Under the pieces are notes generated by a model. It saw only the letters and a list, made by a program, of their open reading frames with translations, was not told the DNA's origin and made no database searches. DNA of 64,000 nt from the NCBI GenBank assembly GCA_033557465.1, contig CM066032.1:56146955-56210954 (forward strand). Reading direction: 5' to 3'. Shown here one piece after another: positions 1 through 11,063 of the stretch. The stretch is from Ichthyophis bannanicus (Eukaryota; Chordata; Amphibia; Gymnophiona; Ichthyophiidae). Position 1 is the first letter of the stretch, and every line of letters starts with the position of its first letter. Made by a program: the position numbers and the translations under genes.

Positions 1-1839
1 GTCAACCTGAATGACCAGTGCTGAATTTGTCATAGGCCATCTATGTCCTTGATAGGGCAGTCAGATGGGGATGTTATTTGACCAACAAGCTGCCCAAAGT
101 CACCCTGGCTGTGGTGTAATATTTTGGACAACATGAAAACAAGACAGGAAGGGACGCAGGAGCTGACATGCAGCTGAACCTTGTCATGTGCTGGCATATT
201 GTGGCTCTGGCATCATGGCAATAACAATGTTGTTTGCTGGGCTGGGATTTGAGCTCCATAATGGAGCTGCACAGACATGGAGACAACTCCACACAACTTT
301 CTTTGATATTATAGGGCCCTGCTGCATCAGAAGTGAGCCTCATGAGAATTGTGCCATGGAATGCATGTTGAGCCTGTAAGACCTCATTCTGTACATGTGC
401 ACACAATGTATACCTGTTGTATCACTATTGCATCTATTGCAGTATGTACAGGGTCATGCACTGAGTCGCCATGTGTGATTCAAACACAATGTGACAGCAG
501 CATGAACAACAAATTTGTGCAGTGATGTTGGTAAGCAGTCATGTAGATGAGGTCTCCTTGCCCCTCCATGATATCTGGCATATTATTCCACAGTCTATTG
601 TATGGGTAAAGCTAAAGTATGAATATATGCGGTGGCCATGTGCACCAGGGATGCTGCTGACAATCCCACATGAGTCACAGGGGCTACGGATCCTGTGCAA
701 GAAATAGGAGGCCCAGCTAAATATGAGCATATCTAACACATGTCATCTATGCCTCAGACACTCTGTTACTTAGCTGGCAACATTTACCTTTTAGCAAGAG
801 ATGTCTGTGTGAACCACAGGTCAGATATCAGCAATTAAGGCTCTGTTGGTGTATGATGTGTGCAGATATATGAGCCTCATAGCTACCTCTGAAAAATGAC
901 CAGCTGAAAGGCAAATAGTGTACCTCCCCAATGACTGACTCTGTGAACGAACACATTGCTCACACATCTGAACATTAGTGGTGTGCACCTTTATACACAT
1001 GTGCTGTCTCACAGACGTCCGAACCATGCATACCATATTTGGCAAACCTTGCTGCTCATAGATATGTCTGTAATATATCTCCACACTTGCCATTGGATGA
1101 TAAGTTAATGTATATACATTTTAATATGAAATGGTGATAGTCTTGTTAAAGCATTAAAGAATTATAAGCAATTATTTGAATATGTTGGCTTATTGAATGA
1201 TATTAATCTACTGCTGTCTATTGATGATTTTAAAGTGATATCATTGGTAATAAGAGAATTTAGCAGTGTTTGTGGGGACTTCTATATATGTGTAATTGTG
1301 ATGTTAAAAAGGTGGGATTATGTAATTAAATATTAAACTGTTTATTATGATATATGATCTTTAAATAAAAAATATTTTTCTAACACACTGTTAATTACAT
1401 TTTTTATGACATGTGGTTTCATGTTTTTAATATGTGAAAATAATTATTGAATTATTATAAGTGTTTTTTTGCATTGTGTTTTTGGATACAGGTATGAGAA
1501 TGTACATGCAATACACAATCTAAGCAGTGTGTGAAAATACTGATAAGTACATCATAAAACGACCCTTGCCATGTGTGTGGCACATTGTCATGAGAGACAC
1601 AGGATGAAGCACACATGTGACTGTGAAAGCTGTAAACAAATCAATAATTATAAATCTTTATTAGGAAACAACAAGTCAACATGGTCTGTGAACTGGCTAA
1701 ACATGAAAAATATGGTCCAGTAACCTTCTCAAAATGCACATCATCTGATGTCACTGTATCACTGTATCATATTTATGTCCACACATATGCCACTGTAAAT
1801 CCTCAAATGACACTGTGAAGCTCTGTATTCAGAGGGGTT
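1..1839. other. No recognisable gene; AT-rich stretch from about 1100
   Basis: I see no conserved protein, RNA gene or repeat that I can name here. Short open frames on both strands have no family motifs. From about 1100 to 1560 the sequence becomes strongly AT-rich, with poly-A/T runs. It may be unique flanking DNA or a decayed element. Confidence 0.5.
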
Positions 1840-2058
1840 TTTTTTTAAGTGCCATCAAGTCAGTATTGACTCATAGTGACCCAGCTACCTCTGGGTTTTC
1901 TTGGAAATGTATCACTGGAAGTAGGTTGCCAGCCTTTTCTTCTGAGGCAATGGAGGGTAAAGTGACTTGCCTAAGGTCACAAGGAGTACCAGTGGGAATT
2001 GAACCCTTGATCTTATGGGTATGAGGCAGTTGTTCTAACCACTAGGCTACTCCTCCAC
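1840..2058 (-). repeat. tRNA-derived SINE with an RTE/BovB-like 3' tail
   Basis: Read on the minus strand it starts with a tRNA-like head: an A-box-like TAGCCTAGTGGTTAG followed by a B-box-like GGTTCAATTCC. A core matching the other SINEs of this window follows (the GACTTGCC..AAGGTCACAAGGAG segment in plus orientation). The 3' tail, 1843-1890 on the plus strand, carries the GTCAGTATTGACTCATAGTGACCC-type signature. This closely resembles the 3' end of the RTE-like LINE fragments at 20363 and 42372. It ends in an A-run (T-run on plus). A non-coding retroposon transcribed by RNA polymerase III is expected from the family; mobilisation by an RTE LINE is inference from the shared tail. Confidence 0.75.
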
Positions 2059-2612
2059 TTCATGCATGCAGAGTATCACCCCTGGATATGGCCAAAGAGA
2101 GATGACACATGTTGTGGGGCAACTTGTGGGGATGTGCAACAACTTGTCATAGTCAAATTGGCCAGCGCAAGGGTGACAAGGAAATAACACACCCTATATA
2201 AAATGTGCCTCTGCTGCTACACACCCATTTTGATGCTGTTACCTGCCTAAACATTTCCTGTCACTCATAGAGCCATGGCAGTGACATGGTAAAACAAGCA
2301 AAAGGTATATGACAGTCAGGAGTGGCAGACTGCAGTTGTCAGTGCTGGTGCTGTTGGACTGTTTGCTGCCATTAGTCCGTCTCCCTGGCTGTAATGGTGT
2401 GTGGAGCATCATAGCAATCTCCAACTTGTTTTCTGCAGCCATGGGTGTCTGCATCAAGGCCAACATGGATTTAGGGAAGCTCACGGTGTGGAAACACTCC
2501 TGACATCCCTAACCAATGTGCTTATCAGTGGAATCGACAACATCAAAATGGGATTCGCCCTAATCTTTCTCGACATAGCTGCAGCATTTGATTCAGTCGA
2601 CCATGACAAACT

Positions 2613-3027
2613 TCCGCTACTATGTACCTAAATGCTGGAATGCCCTACCCCCTGACATTAGGGCGATTACCGACCTATCACAGTTCAGAAAGGCACTCAA
2701 ATACCATTTATTCCTCCAATGCTACCCAAACTCCAATGACACCCCTCTGAAGAGATGACCCACTCTAAGAAAGAACCCTCACGTTCATTATGTTATTTCA
2801 CCCACTCATTGCCATGTAAATATCTCATGTATATAATCAACCCTGTTATCCAAGCTACTCTTTACTATGTAAAAATCTCATGTATATAGTTACCCCTGTT
2901 ATCCAAGTTTGGACCCCTGTTCGATGTAAAACCAAACAGCATGTTGTTATGGTTGTTGTGTTATAATGTAAACCGCGCTGATGCCAAATAGCGCGGTATA
3001 TAAGAATTTGTAATAAATAAATAAATA
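2613..3027 (+). mobile_element. Short L2 3' fragment nested in L2-a
   Basis: Encodes only the last RT block (CWNALPPDIRAI..FRKALKYHLFL) followed by the L2 3' UTR and an (AATA)n tail. The host RT reading resumes immediately afterwards. AAACT at 2608-2612 and at 3028-3032 is the probable target duplication. It is a strongly 5'-truncated insertion in the same orientation as its host. Confidence 0.8.
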
Positions 3028-3735
3028 AAACTATTAGCTCGACTTTATGAAAAGGGAATCCAAGGTCTAGCTTGGAAGTGGTGTAAATCTTACTTAGAAA
3101 ACAGATGGCAACAAGTCTGGATTGGCTCAAACACATCAGAACCTTTCCAAGAAAAGCAAGGAGTTCCCCAAGGCTCCTCCCTTTCTGCGCTGCTCTTTAA
3201 TATATATATATATGCAGCCGATCTGCGAAATCACCAGCTCCTTCGGTATATCCTGCTTAATCTATGCAGATGATGTGCTGATGTATACACCGATCAATGT
3301 TGTGACACCTGATTACTCAACCCTAATTGAAAGCTTCAATGCTATAATGGACTGGCTCCTTGGCAGAACCTAAGAATCAACTTCAAAAAAACTGTAGTCC
3401 TAATTATCACAAAAAACAAAGGATTCGCACCCCCTGCTACCTTATAAGTATGAGATGCAGAACTTCCAATAAAGTCCACCATAAGATACTTAGGTGTAAT
3501 ATTAGACCAAAGGCTGGAATTCAAGGAGCACATAAAACGCACTGTGAAAACAATATACTACAAGATCAAGACCCTCAGGCACCTAAGACCTATGCTCGAC
3601 CCCAGTAACTTCAGAACTATATTCCAAGCGATAGTCACACCCAACTTTGACTTCGCAAACATCATACTCCACAGCTTCCCAAAGAACACCCTAAAACCAC
3701 TACAATTAGCCATGAATGCCACCGCCCGCATTTTA

Positions 3736-3893
3736 TTTATTTATTTATTTATTTAGTATACACTTATATACCGCTACTTCCAGCGATCAGTAGCGGTTTG
3801 ATTACAAATTTGGGAGTTGTCAAATCATGACAGAAAAGTCGGGGAAATATACACATAGATTTGAGGGTATGGCACATCACACAGAATTAGGGA
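3736..3893 (-). mobile_element. L2 3'-tail fragment, inverted, nested in L2-a
   Basis: A run of TTTATT repeats followed by TATACCGCTACTTCCAGCGATC is the reverse complement of an L2-type 3' end. ATTTTA at 3730-3735 and 3894-3899 flanks it as a direct duplication. The host reading frame continues on the far side. At only ~158 bp it is a severely truncated copy. Confidence 0.8.
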
Positions 3894-4555
3894 ATTTTAC
3901 GCGGAGCAACAAGGAGCGAACACACAACCCCCATTTTAAGGGAATTACTTTGGCTCCCGATAAGCTGCAGAATCTTATATAAAGTCCTACTTATTACCTT
4001 CAAGGCCATTAACAAAATTGCTCCCTCCTCAATCTCGACTCTACTCGACCACCCACCCAACAACAGACCCAGGAGATCAGCAGCCACTAACACTCTAAAC
4101 ATTCCAAGAGAAACTACAAAATGCGCACTTTCAACTAACAATAGAGCATTCGCGTTCTACGCCCCCAGATGCTGGAACAACCTCCCACCCCCCATCAGAG
4201 CATCCAGAGACCTCATGCAATTTAGAAAAACCCTAAAGCACTACCTTTTCATTACACACTTCTCACTACCTGGAAACACCTCTCCATCTCCGCAACACAG
4301 CTCAAGCTTGTAATATGAATCGGCAGTGGTCCTATATCATGATGCACATCACTGATATAGAATCCATTCACTGTAAATAGTCTACCTCACAATCTGTAAA
4401 TAAGTTTCCCAAAGTTGAAATTTCAGTTGCCTTCCCTGTTCTTTGTAAACTCAGGACAGCTTATTTGTCTGAGAGTCATTTTTGTTTCATTGTAAACCGC
4501 ACTGAAAACAAAGAGCGCGGTATAAAAGAACTGTCAAATAAATAAAATAAATAAA

Positions 4556-5090
4556 TGAGGTTTGCCGATGATGATGGGAGAATCCATAGTAAGGAACTGT
4601 GAAAACTAGGGTGTGCCAAGGAACCACTCCACCCAAGCAGGGGACTCTATCACCAGGCCAGTGTGCACCCTCTGGATGCACCGATCTGCCACTTGGATAT
4701 CAATGTCCAGCACTGGCATACACTCCTTGACATAAGCTTCATGACTGTATGCCAACTCTTCTCAGGCATCATCTCCTGTTGTTGCTGTCTCATCCAAGCT
4801 GTGGGTGGTGGGGATCATAGAAACACTGTTGGCACATTCCACTGTGGGTGGTCCATGCACTGTGAAAAAGATAATAGAAAGGTAGGTATGTCTGTCATCA
4901 CACATCATGAGTTACCATCCAAGTGCCTGCAAGTTTTACATGACAAGTAGGAAACGTTAAACATGAAACCATCACATTGCCATAACACAGCTACCACTGA
5001 AAGTGTAGGACATTCAAAATGATCAATAGAGATTATGTTCACATCTGCTCAGGATATAGACATTTATTTTTTTTATTTTTCTTTCTTTAT
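4556..5090. other. Unassigned spacer
   Basis: No named element is recognised. A Gln-rich stretch can be read on the minus strand around 4760-4800, but the frame is short and I cannot tie it to a family. A relation to Harbinger-type accessory proteins was considered, but there is not enough signal. Confidence 0.4.
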
Positions 5091-5322
5091 TTTTGTATTT
5101 ATTTAACATTTCTTATATACTGCCTTTCATGATATCAAGGCGGTTTACATTGAACAAACTGAAATTACATTGAACAGGGCATCATAACTTGGAGATAACT
5201 ATTTTACAGGGAACATAGGCAATGGAGGGTTAAGTGGCTTGCCCAAGACCACAAGGAGCACCTGTGGGACTAGAAACCCCAGTCCTTCCGGCCCAAAGTT
5301 GCTGTCCTCTAGTGGGATATCC
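5091..5322 (-). repeat. tRNA-SINE body with L2-like tail, head truncated
   Basis: On the minus strand this carries the SINE core (GGCTTGCCCAAGACCACAAGG in plus orientation around 5230-5256 and the CTCTAGTGGGAT block near 5316) and an L2-like 3' end with GGCGGTTTACATTG and A/T repeats at 5097-5160. The tRNA head present in the copies at 20697 and 24899 is missing past about 5322, close to the insertion point of the next element at 5340. Confidence 0.75.
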
Positions 5323-5339
5323 ATGGCTATGTGTTACAG

Positions 5340-6699
5340 TTATGAGAGAAGAGTAGTAGTACCAAAAAGAGCAGAGGTATCCGCACACCAATAAAAGAAC
5401 AAAAAAAGCAGAACCTGGACTGACAACAGTTATAGGTGAAAAACCTTGTTTATTACGCCCCAACGTGTTTCGGCTAACCAGCCTTCTTCAGGGGGTATTA
5501 AAAGGAGCACACCTCAAAGAAAAATGATAACAATAATAATAGATAATAATAATCATAAACATGTATATGATAAATACAAATAAAACATAACTTTAATAAC
5601 TACATTAGACATGTTAATCAAACAGGCAGAAAACCTGTAATACTAAACACATATTAAAAACAAGAACAACCAGTTAAAAACATGAATATATAGAAATAAT
5701 ATCTTTAAAAAAAACATAAACTTTTAAATAATGATAAGGAGACAAGAATGTATCAGTAAATATTAGTAAAAGTTAAATATAAGCAAATTAAAAGCAGAAG
5801 AAGAGAGACGAGGAGGACAAAAGGGGTGAATAAATACCTTAAATCTGTCATGTAGAACGCTAAAGACATAAATCAGACATGTAGGACGCTAAAAGCTGAC
5901 AATAAACAAATAAATAAATAAGTATAATGCACTATATCTGAAAATTTGTATAATAAATAAATAAATATCATTTATAAGAAAACAATTGCCATAAAAACAC
6001 CATACTAGAAAGTAATAAATAACACTGAAACCAATAATAAATAGCTTATGTAATGGTATTTGTACAACAAGCAAATACCAGATACAGAACATGTCAAAAC
6101 CAAATAGTAAAAGCACATCATAAATAGTTACAATTTGATATGGAAAAATATCTCTCCAAGTGTTATTAAAAAATGAAGTGAAAAAATGAACTTTGACTAA
6201 TAGGCAGAGGTGCTCATAAAAAATAAATAACTAGAACTTCAGATGAAGGTTAATAAGAAAATGTGTTAAAGATAGTAGTAAGTAAATATATTAAGCCGTG
6301 ACTCAAAAAATCGGGAGATGTTCAAAGAGAAATAACATCACAGCTTAAGCATAGCTTGTGAACCAGCCAAAAATATGCAGCATATGTCTTGTTACAAATT
6401 CGGTGATAATGCCAAAAAAAAGCAAAATATAAACGGGACATTGTATCACAAAAAGTAAACAAATTGCCTACTACAAACACAACCATTGAAAACAAATTTA
6501 CAACCTTAAATTACGGAAAATATGTATTGCGAAGATGTTGTAACACAAAACCTTATAAGATGAAACATGAAAAATAAAAAACAAAAATTTTCATTAAACA
6601 CACTTTGGTCAGCAATCCTGCTCAGAGTAACAAGGTGGCGTTCAAAACAAGTGAAAACATAAGATGTCGGCGTTTTCCCGCCTTTATGGGTTGGGGGTC
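5340..6699 (-). mobile_element. 1.36-kb non-autonomous, ribozyme-bearing retroelement (Penelope-like candidate)
   Basis: ATGTGTTACAG occurs at 5329-5339 and again at 6700-6710, an 11-bp target duplication that precisely delimits the insertion. The interior is AT-rich with no convincing reading frame. Near its minus-strand 3' end it carries a minimal hammerhead-like fold (5458-5495). Hammerhead ribozymes are known from Penelope-like elements, which suggests a non-autonomous relative. Without any reverse transcriptase the family assignment is inference. Confidence 0.65.
5458..5495 (-). ncRNA. Minimal type I hammerhead ribozyme candidate (HHR-A)
   Basis: Reading the minus strand: helix I strand CCCC (5492-5495), core CTGAAGA (5485-5491), a stem II GGCT/AGCC with a four-base loop, core GAA, a two-pair helix III AC/GU, one unpaired U in place of the cleavage-site C, then GGGG (5458-5461) closing helix I. 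One extra A sits before stem II, and GUU replaces the usual GUC, which a CpG transition could explain. Short helix III is typical of some retroelement hammerheads. Activity is uncertain. Confidence 0.55.
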
Positions 6700-6786
6700 A
6701 TGTGTTACAGGTATGTCATAGTCCTCATCATGACTGTCAATGCTGCAGGACAAAGACTTCTCAATGAACTCTGAGTACCAAACAAG

Positions 6787-7807
6787 CTCATAAGAACATA
6801 TAAGAACATAAGATCATAAGATATGCCATACTGGGTCAGACCAAGGTCCATCAAGCCCAGTATTCTGTTTCCAACAGTGGCCAATCTAGGTCATATGTAC
6901 CTAGCAGTTTCCCCAAGGGACACAGGTTCCACAATGCTTGTAATGGTTCAAGCATTGATATCCTGGGTCCCTTCTTAATAATGGTTTATGGACCTTTCCT
7001 CCAGGAACTTGTCCAAACCTTTTTTAAACCCAGCTACATTAACAGCCTTTACTACATCCTCTGGTAACAAATTCCAGAGTTTGATTACACGTTGAGTGAA
7101 AAAATAGTTTACCCTATAGCTTCATTGCATGTCCCCTAGTCTTTCTATATTCTGATAAGGTAAACAATTGATCTACCTTTACCCGTTCCACTCTTTTCAT
7201 TAATTTATAGACTTCTATCATATCTCCCCTCAGCCGTCTATTTTCCAGGTTAAAGAGCCCTAACCTTTTCAGCCTTTCTTCATAGGAGTATCCTTCCATC
7301 CCCTTTACCATTTTGGTGGCTCTTCTCTGAACCTTTTCTAAAATCGCTATATCCTTTTTAAGATACGGCGACCAGAATTGCACACAATATTCAAGGTGCG
7401 GTCTCACCATGGAACGATATAGAGGCATTATAATATCTTTTGTTTTATTTTCCATTCCTTTCCTTATCACACCTAGCATTCTATTTGCTCTCTTGGCCGC
7501 CACTGCACACTGGGCTGAGGGTTTTAACATGGTATCCACAATGACGCCTAAATCTTTTTCCTGGGTGGTGGTTCCTAATGTGGAACCTTGCATCGTGTAA
7601 CCATAGTTTGGGTTGTTCTTCCCTAGGTGCATAACCTTGCACTTGTCCACATTAAATTTCATCTGTCATTTTGATGCCCAGTCTTTCAATTTATCAAGAT
7701 CCTCTTGCAATTTTTCACAATCCTCTTCGGTTTTAACAACTTTAAATAGTTTTGTGTCATCTGCAAATTTGATAACCTCACTCGTTATTCCACTTTCCAG
7801 GTCATTT
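6787..7807 (-). mobile_element. CR1-clade LINE 3' fragment (CR1-A), duplication copy 1
   Basis: The plus strand begins with the family 3' end (ATAAGAACATAAGA repeats, then CATACTGGGTCAGACCAAGG). It runs back into coding sequence ending at 7810, where satellite DNA starts at GTCATTTATG. The minus-strand frame 7114-7662 encodes a CR1 RT C-terminal segment (KFNVDKCKVMHLG, EKDLGVIVD, VRPHLEYCVQFWSPYL, EKVQRRATKM). A 23-bp deletion near 7108, relative to the copy at 8692, interrupts the last part of the frame. Confidence 0.9.
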
Positions 7808-8691
7808 ATGTGGTGGACAGGGATTGCCTGGAGATGTCATTGTGTGCAACCTGTCATTCCACACCCAGAGATAGTGGTTGGAAAGTGTGAGATGAGTCTG
7901 GATGCATGTGGTGGACAGGGATTGCCTGGAGATGTCACTGTGTGCAACCTGTCATTCCAGACCCAGAGGTGGTGGTTGGAAAGTATGAGATGAGTCTGGG
8001 TGCATGTGGTGGACAGGGATTGCCTGGAGATGTCACTGTGTGCAACCTGTCATTCCAGACCCAGAGGTAGTGGTTGGAAAGTGTGAGATGAGTCTGGGTG
8101 CATGTGGTGGACAGGGACTGCCTGGAGATGTCACTATGTGCAGCCTGTCATTCCACACCCAGAGGTAGTGGTTGGAAAGTGTGAGATGAGTCTGGGTGCA
8201 TGTGGTGGACAGGGATTGCCTGGAGATGTCACTGTGTGCAACCTATCATTCCAGACCCAGAGGTAGTGGTTGGAAAGTGTGAGATGAGTCTGGGTGCATG
8301 TGGTGGACAGGGATTGCCTGGAGATGTCACTGTGTGCAACCTGTCATTCCAGACCCAGAGGTAGTGGTTGGAAAGTGTGAGATGAGTCTGGGTGCATGTG
8401 GTGGACAGGGACTGCCTGGAGATGTCACTATGTGCAACCTGTCATTCCACACCCAGAGGTAGTGGTTGGAAAGTGTGAGATGAGTCTGGGTGCATGTGGT
8501 GGACAGGGATTGCCTGGAGATGTCACTGTGTGCAACCTATCATTCCAGACCCAGAGGTAGTGGTTGGAAAGTGTGAGATGAGTCTGGGTGCATGTGGTGG
8601 ACAGGGACTGCCTGGAGATGTCACTGTGTGCAACCTGTCATTCCAGACCCAGAGGTAGTGGTTGGAAAGTGTGAGATGAGGCTGGGTGCTT
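7808..8691. repeat. 98-bp minisatellite, array 1 (about nine units)
   Basis: Unit of 98 bp, starting at GCATGTGGTGGACAGGG, repeated head to tail. Variants alternate regularly: units starting near 8102 and 8396 share GGACTGCC plus CATTCCACAC, and those near 8200 and 8494 share AACCTATC. This suggests a three-unit (294-bp) higher-order repeat. It starts flush with the CR1 breakpoint. Confidence 0.95.
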
Positions 8692-9722
8692 ATAAGAACA
8701 TAAGAACATAAGATATGCCATACTGGGTCAGACCAAGGTCCATCAAGCCCAATATTCTGTTTCCAACAGTGGCCAAACTAGGTCATATGTACCTAGCAGT
8801 TTCCCCAAGAGACACAAGTTCCACAATGCTTGTACTGGGTCAAGCATTGATATCTTCAGTCACTTCTTAATAATGGTTTATGGACCTTTCCTCCAGGAAC
8901 TTGTCCAATCCTTTTTTAAACCCAGCTACACTAACAGCCTTTACTACATCCTCCGGTAACAAATTCCAGAGTTTGATTACATGTTGAGTGAAAAAATATT
9001 TTCTTTTGTTGGTCTTAAATAGTTTACCCTGTAGCTTCATTGCATGTCCCCTAGTCTTTCTATATTCTGATAACGTAAACAATCGATCTACGTTTACCCG
9101 TTCCATTCCGTTCATTAATTTATAGACTTCTATCATATCTCCCCTCAGCCGTCTCTTTTCCAGTTTAAAGAGCCCTAACCTTTTTAGCCTTTCTTCATAG
9201 GAGTATCCTTCCATCCCCTTTACCATTTTGGTGGCTCGTCTCTGAACCTTTTCTAAAATCGCTATATCCTTTTTAAGATACGGTGACCAGAATTGCACAC
9301 AATATTCAAGGTGCGGTCTCACCATGGAACGATATAGAGGCATTATAATATCTTTTGTTTTATTTTCCATTCCTTTCCTTATCATACCTAGCATTCTATT
9401 TGCTCTCTTGGCCGCCGCTGCACACTGGGCCGAGGGTTTTAACATGCTATCCACAATGACGCCTAAATCCTTTTCCTGGGTGGTGGTTCCTAATGTGGAA
9501 CCTTGCATCGTGTAACCATAGTTTGGGTTGTTCTTCCCTAGGTGCATAACCTTGCACTTGTCCACATTAAATTTCATCTGCCATTTTGATGCCCAGTCTT
9601 TCAATTTATCAAGATCCTCTTGCAATTTTTCACAATCCTCTTCGGTTTTAACAACTTTAAATAGTTTTGTGTCATCTGCAAATTTGATAACCTCACTCGT
9701 TATTCCACTTTCCAGGTCATTT
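8692..9722 (-). mobile_element. CR1-A 3' fragment, duplication copy 2
   Basis: Nearly identical to 6787-7807, with the same truncation point against the satellite. Corresponding coding positions are offset by 1915 bp. It belongs to a segmental duplication that includes the satellite, not an independent insertion. Confidence 0.9.
8867..9625 (-). pseudogene. CR1 reverse transcriptase C-terminal 252 residues, open but truncated
   Basis: Contains in order: LDKLKDWASKWQMKFNVDKC (thumb entry), the HLGKNNPNYGY block, [48 protein letters not shown], and the C-terminal [21 protein letters not shown] block ending at the natural stop. The catalytic FADD part and the endonuclease lie upstream and are absent, replaced by satellite. 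No stop codons interrupt this piece, so it is fairly young. Confidence 0.9.
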
Positions 9723-9961
9723 ATGTGGTGGACAGGGATTGCCTGGAGATGTCATTGTGTGCAACCTGTCATTCCACACCCAGAGATAGTGGTTGGAAAG
9801 TGTGAGATGAGTCTGGGTGCATGTTGTGGACAGGGATTGCCTGGAGATGTCACTGTGTGCAACCTGTCATTCCAGACCCAGAGGTGGTGGTTGGAAAGTA
9901 TGAGATGAGTCTGGGTGCATGTGGTGGACAGGGATTGCCTGGAGATGTCATTGTGTGCAAC
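9723..9961. repeat. 98-bp minisatellite, array 2 (left part, about 2.4 units)
   Basis: Same unit as array 1. The first unit carries the same private variants (GTCATTGTGTGC, CCACACCCAGAGATAG) as the first unit of array 1, which supports duplication of the whole block. It stops inside a unit at CAACCT where the Penelope-like insertion begins, and resumes at 11067. Confidence 0.95.
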
Positions 9962-10328
9962 CTCTCGGTAAAAATAATCGTAACACGTTCAAAACAACAA
10001 TTACACGGAATGTTCCTTCTGAACAATAATCTTATTTCTTCTTATTCAATCCCGTAGCTTTGATAAAATTTCACAGGGTGGTCTCAGCCTAGCACCAGTC
10101 CTGTAGATTAAACTTCAACACGGGAACTTATGTGCTATATCACATCAACGACCTCCACTGTGATTATTAACAATATGTGACTGTGGCACAGCGAATTCTA
10201 ATGCCCGGGGTTCTCCCATAGTTATATTCCATGCAGTCAAAATACTTTATTGTGGGTGATCCCTCACTTCAGACTTCTTATGCCACTACACATAACTGTA
10301 CGACATTCAAATGCTACTTAGTGATCCC

Positions 10329-10391
10329 GATCCCGACGCTTCCCCCCAGCGCCTTCGTTGCGTTTCTCCTATTCGGGTTCTTCAGGGGATC
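10329..10391 (-). ncRNA. Type I hammerhead ribozyme (HHR-B)
   Basis: On the minus strand: helix I GATCCC (10391-10386), core CTGAAGA (10385-10379), stem II region (10378-10367, two clear G-C pairs CC/GG), core GAA (10366-10364), helix III ACGC (10363-10360) with a 20-nt loop and GCGT (10339-10336), cleavage C at 10335 (GUC), then GGGATC (10334-10329), which pairs perfectly with the first strand. All invariant core positions are present. Self-cleavage between 10335 and 10334 is predicted. Confidence 0.85.
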
Positions 10392-10787
10392 TAATATGGA
10401 TCCTATGAATAAACAGAATAGAACGAAAAGTTATTCCATGTTTAACTCCCTCATTATTTTAAAGAATTCTACAAAAACTATAACACAGACTAGTAAAGAC
10501 TGAAAACCTCACTGTAATGCTCCCCGCGTCTAGTGTAAATCTCCGTTCTCTCTAAGGCAATACTGCTCATGCTAACAAAAAAAGGCCGCGCATGCGTAGC
10601 TAAACTGTTGAATCCTATTTAACGGTGGAATTCTACCGGATCTTAACAAACTCCTCCCACTAAGGGGAGGCATCATAATTATTCAAATCGCTACAACTGA
10701 GTTCTCATTGAAAAGCTTTAAAGGCATAGCCTATTAACGATAAACTTACCAAGCACACCCCGAATGTTTAAGCAATTGGACCCTTAG

Positions 10788-11063
10788 TTACAAACATGCC
10801 GACCATTCAATCATCGCATTTAATCCATTGGGTAACACAGTATCTAATCTATGGATCCAACGTTGTTCCCTATGAATGAGTGTTTGGTCTAAAGTCCTAC
10901 CTCCACTACCTTGTTCAAGCTGATCAATACAGAAACATAGTAACTGTTCAAAACTGTGCTCCTTCTCCAGACACTGTTGAACTATAGGGGCCGACATCGA
11001 TTTACAACGCAGTCTACTCCGGTGTTCCTTCATCCGTACCCGAAAGGTACAGAGCGTCTTACC
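10788..11063 (-). pseudogene. PLE GIY-YIG endonuclease, C-terminal fragment
   Basis: Starts inside the domain with VGKTL, then VRMKEHRSRLRCK (catalytic-region arginine and glutamate-rich helix), CLEKEHSFEQL, and the C-terminal HREQRWIHRLDTVLPNGLN block, which is characteristic of Penelope-like elements. The family couples this nuclease to a telomerase-related reverse transcriptase for target nicking. The N-terminal GIY/YIG strands are lost with the truncation. It aligns well by eye with the copy at 43497-43970. Confidence 0.85.

Larger units (their letters stand above)
2441..4313 (+). pseudogene. L2 reverse transcriptase, C-terminal two thirds, broken
   Basis: Recognisable L2 RT blocks occur in order. 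They are the HGFREAHGVETLL block, motif A as FLDIAAAFDSVDH (to 2612), QGVPQGSSLSALLFNIY (about 3160), YADD in LIYADDVLMY (about 3265), and the C-terminal CWNNLPPPIRA..FRKTLKHYLF block (about 4170-4250). The protein is a target-primed reverse transcriptase. This copy is dead: it lacks the endonuclease, is frameshifted around 3190 and 3370, and is interrupted twice. Confidence 0.85.
2441..4555 (+). mobile_element. 5'-truncated L2-clade LINE (L2-a), split by two insertions
   Basis: Segments 2441-2612, 3033-3735 and 3900-4555 join into one L2 copy. It begins inside the reverse transcriptase and ends in a conserved 3' UTR: a GTAAACCGC...GCGGTATA hairpin-like motif followed by an (ATAA)n tail near 4530-4555. 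Two younger L2 pieces (2613-3027 and 3736-3893) interrupt it, each flanked by a short target duplication. The truncated start is normal for LINEs after incomplete reverse transcription. Confidence 0.85.

Noticed and set aside
1..1100. Short plus and minus frames (for example 74-406) as host exons
   Set aside because: No family motif, no convincing splice pair, similar density to random sequence.
4660..4960. Possible Harbinger accessory (Myb-like) coding piece
   Set aside because: Only a Gln-rich stretch and broken frames; no SANT/Myb tryptophan pattern visible.
5889..6116. 75-codon hydrophobic minus-strand frame as a membrane protein
   Set aside because: Product of AT-rich, TTTAT-type sequence in a non-coding element.
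7409..7600. Plus-strand 63-codon frames opposite CR1 RT (also 9324 and 46229)
   Set aside because: They are antisense shadows repeated in each CR1-A copy; the coding strand carries the RT.
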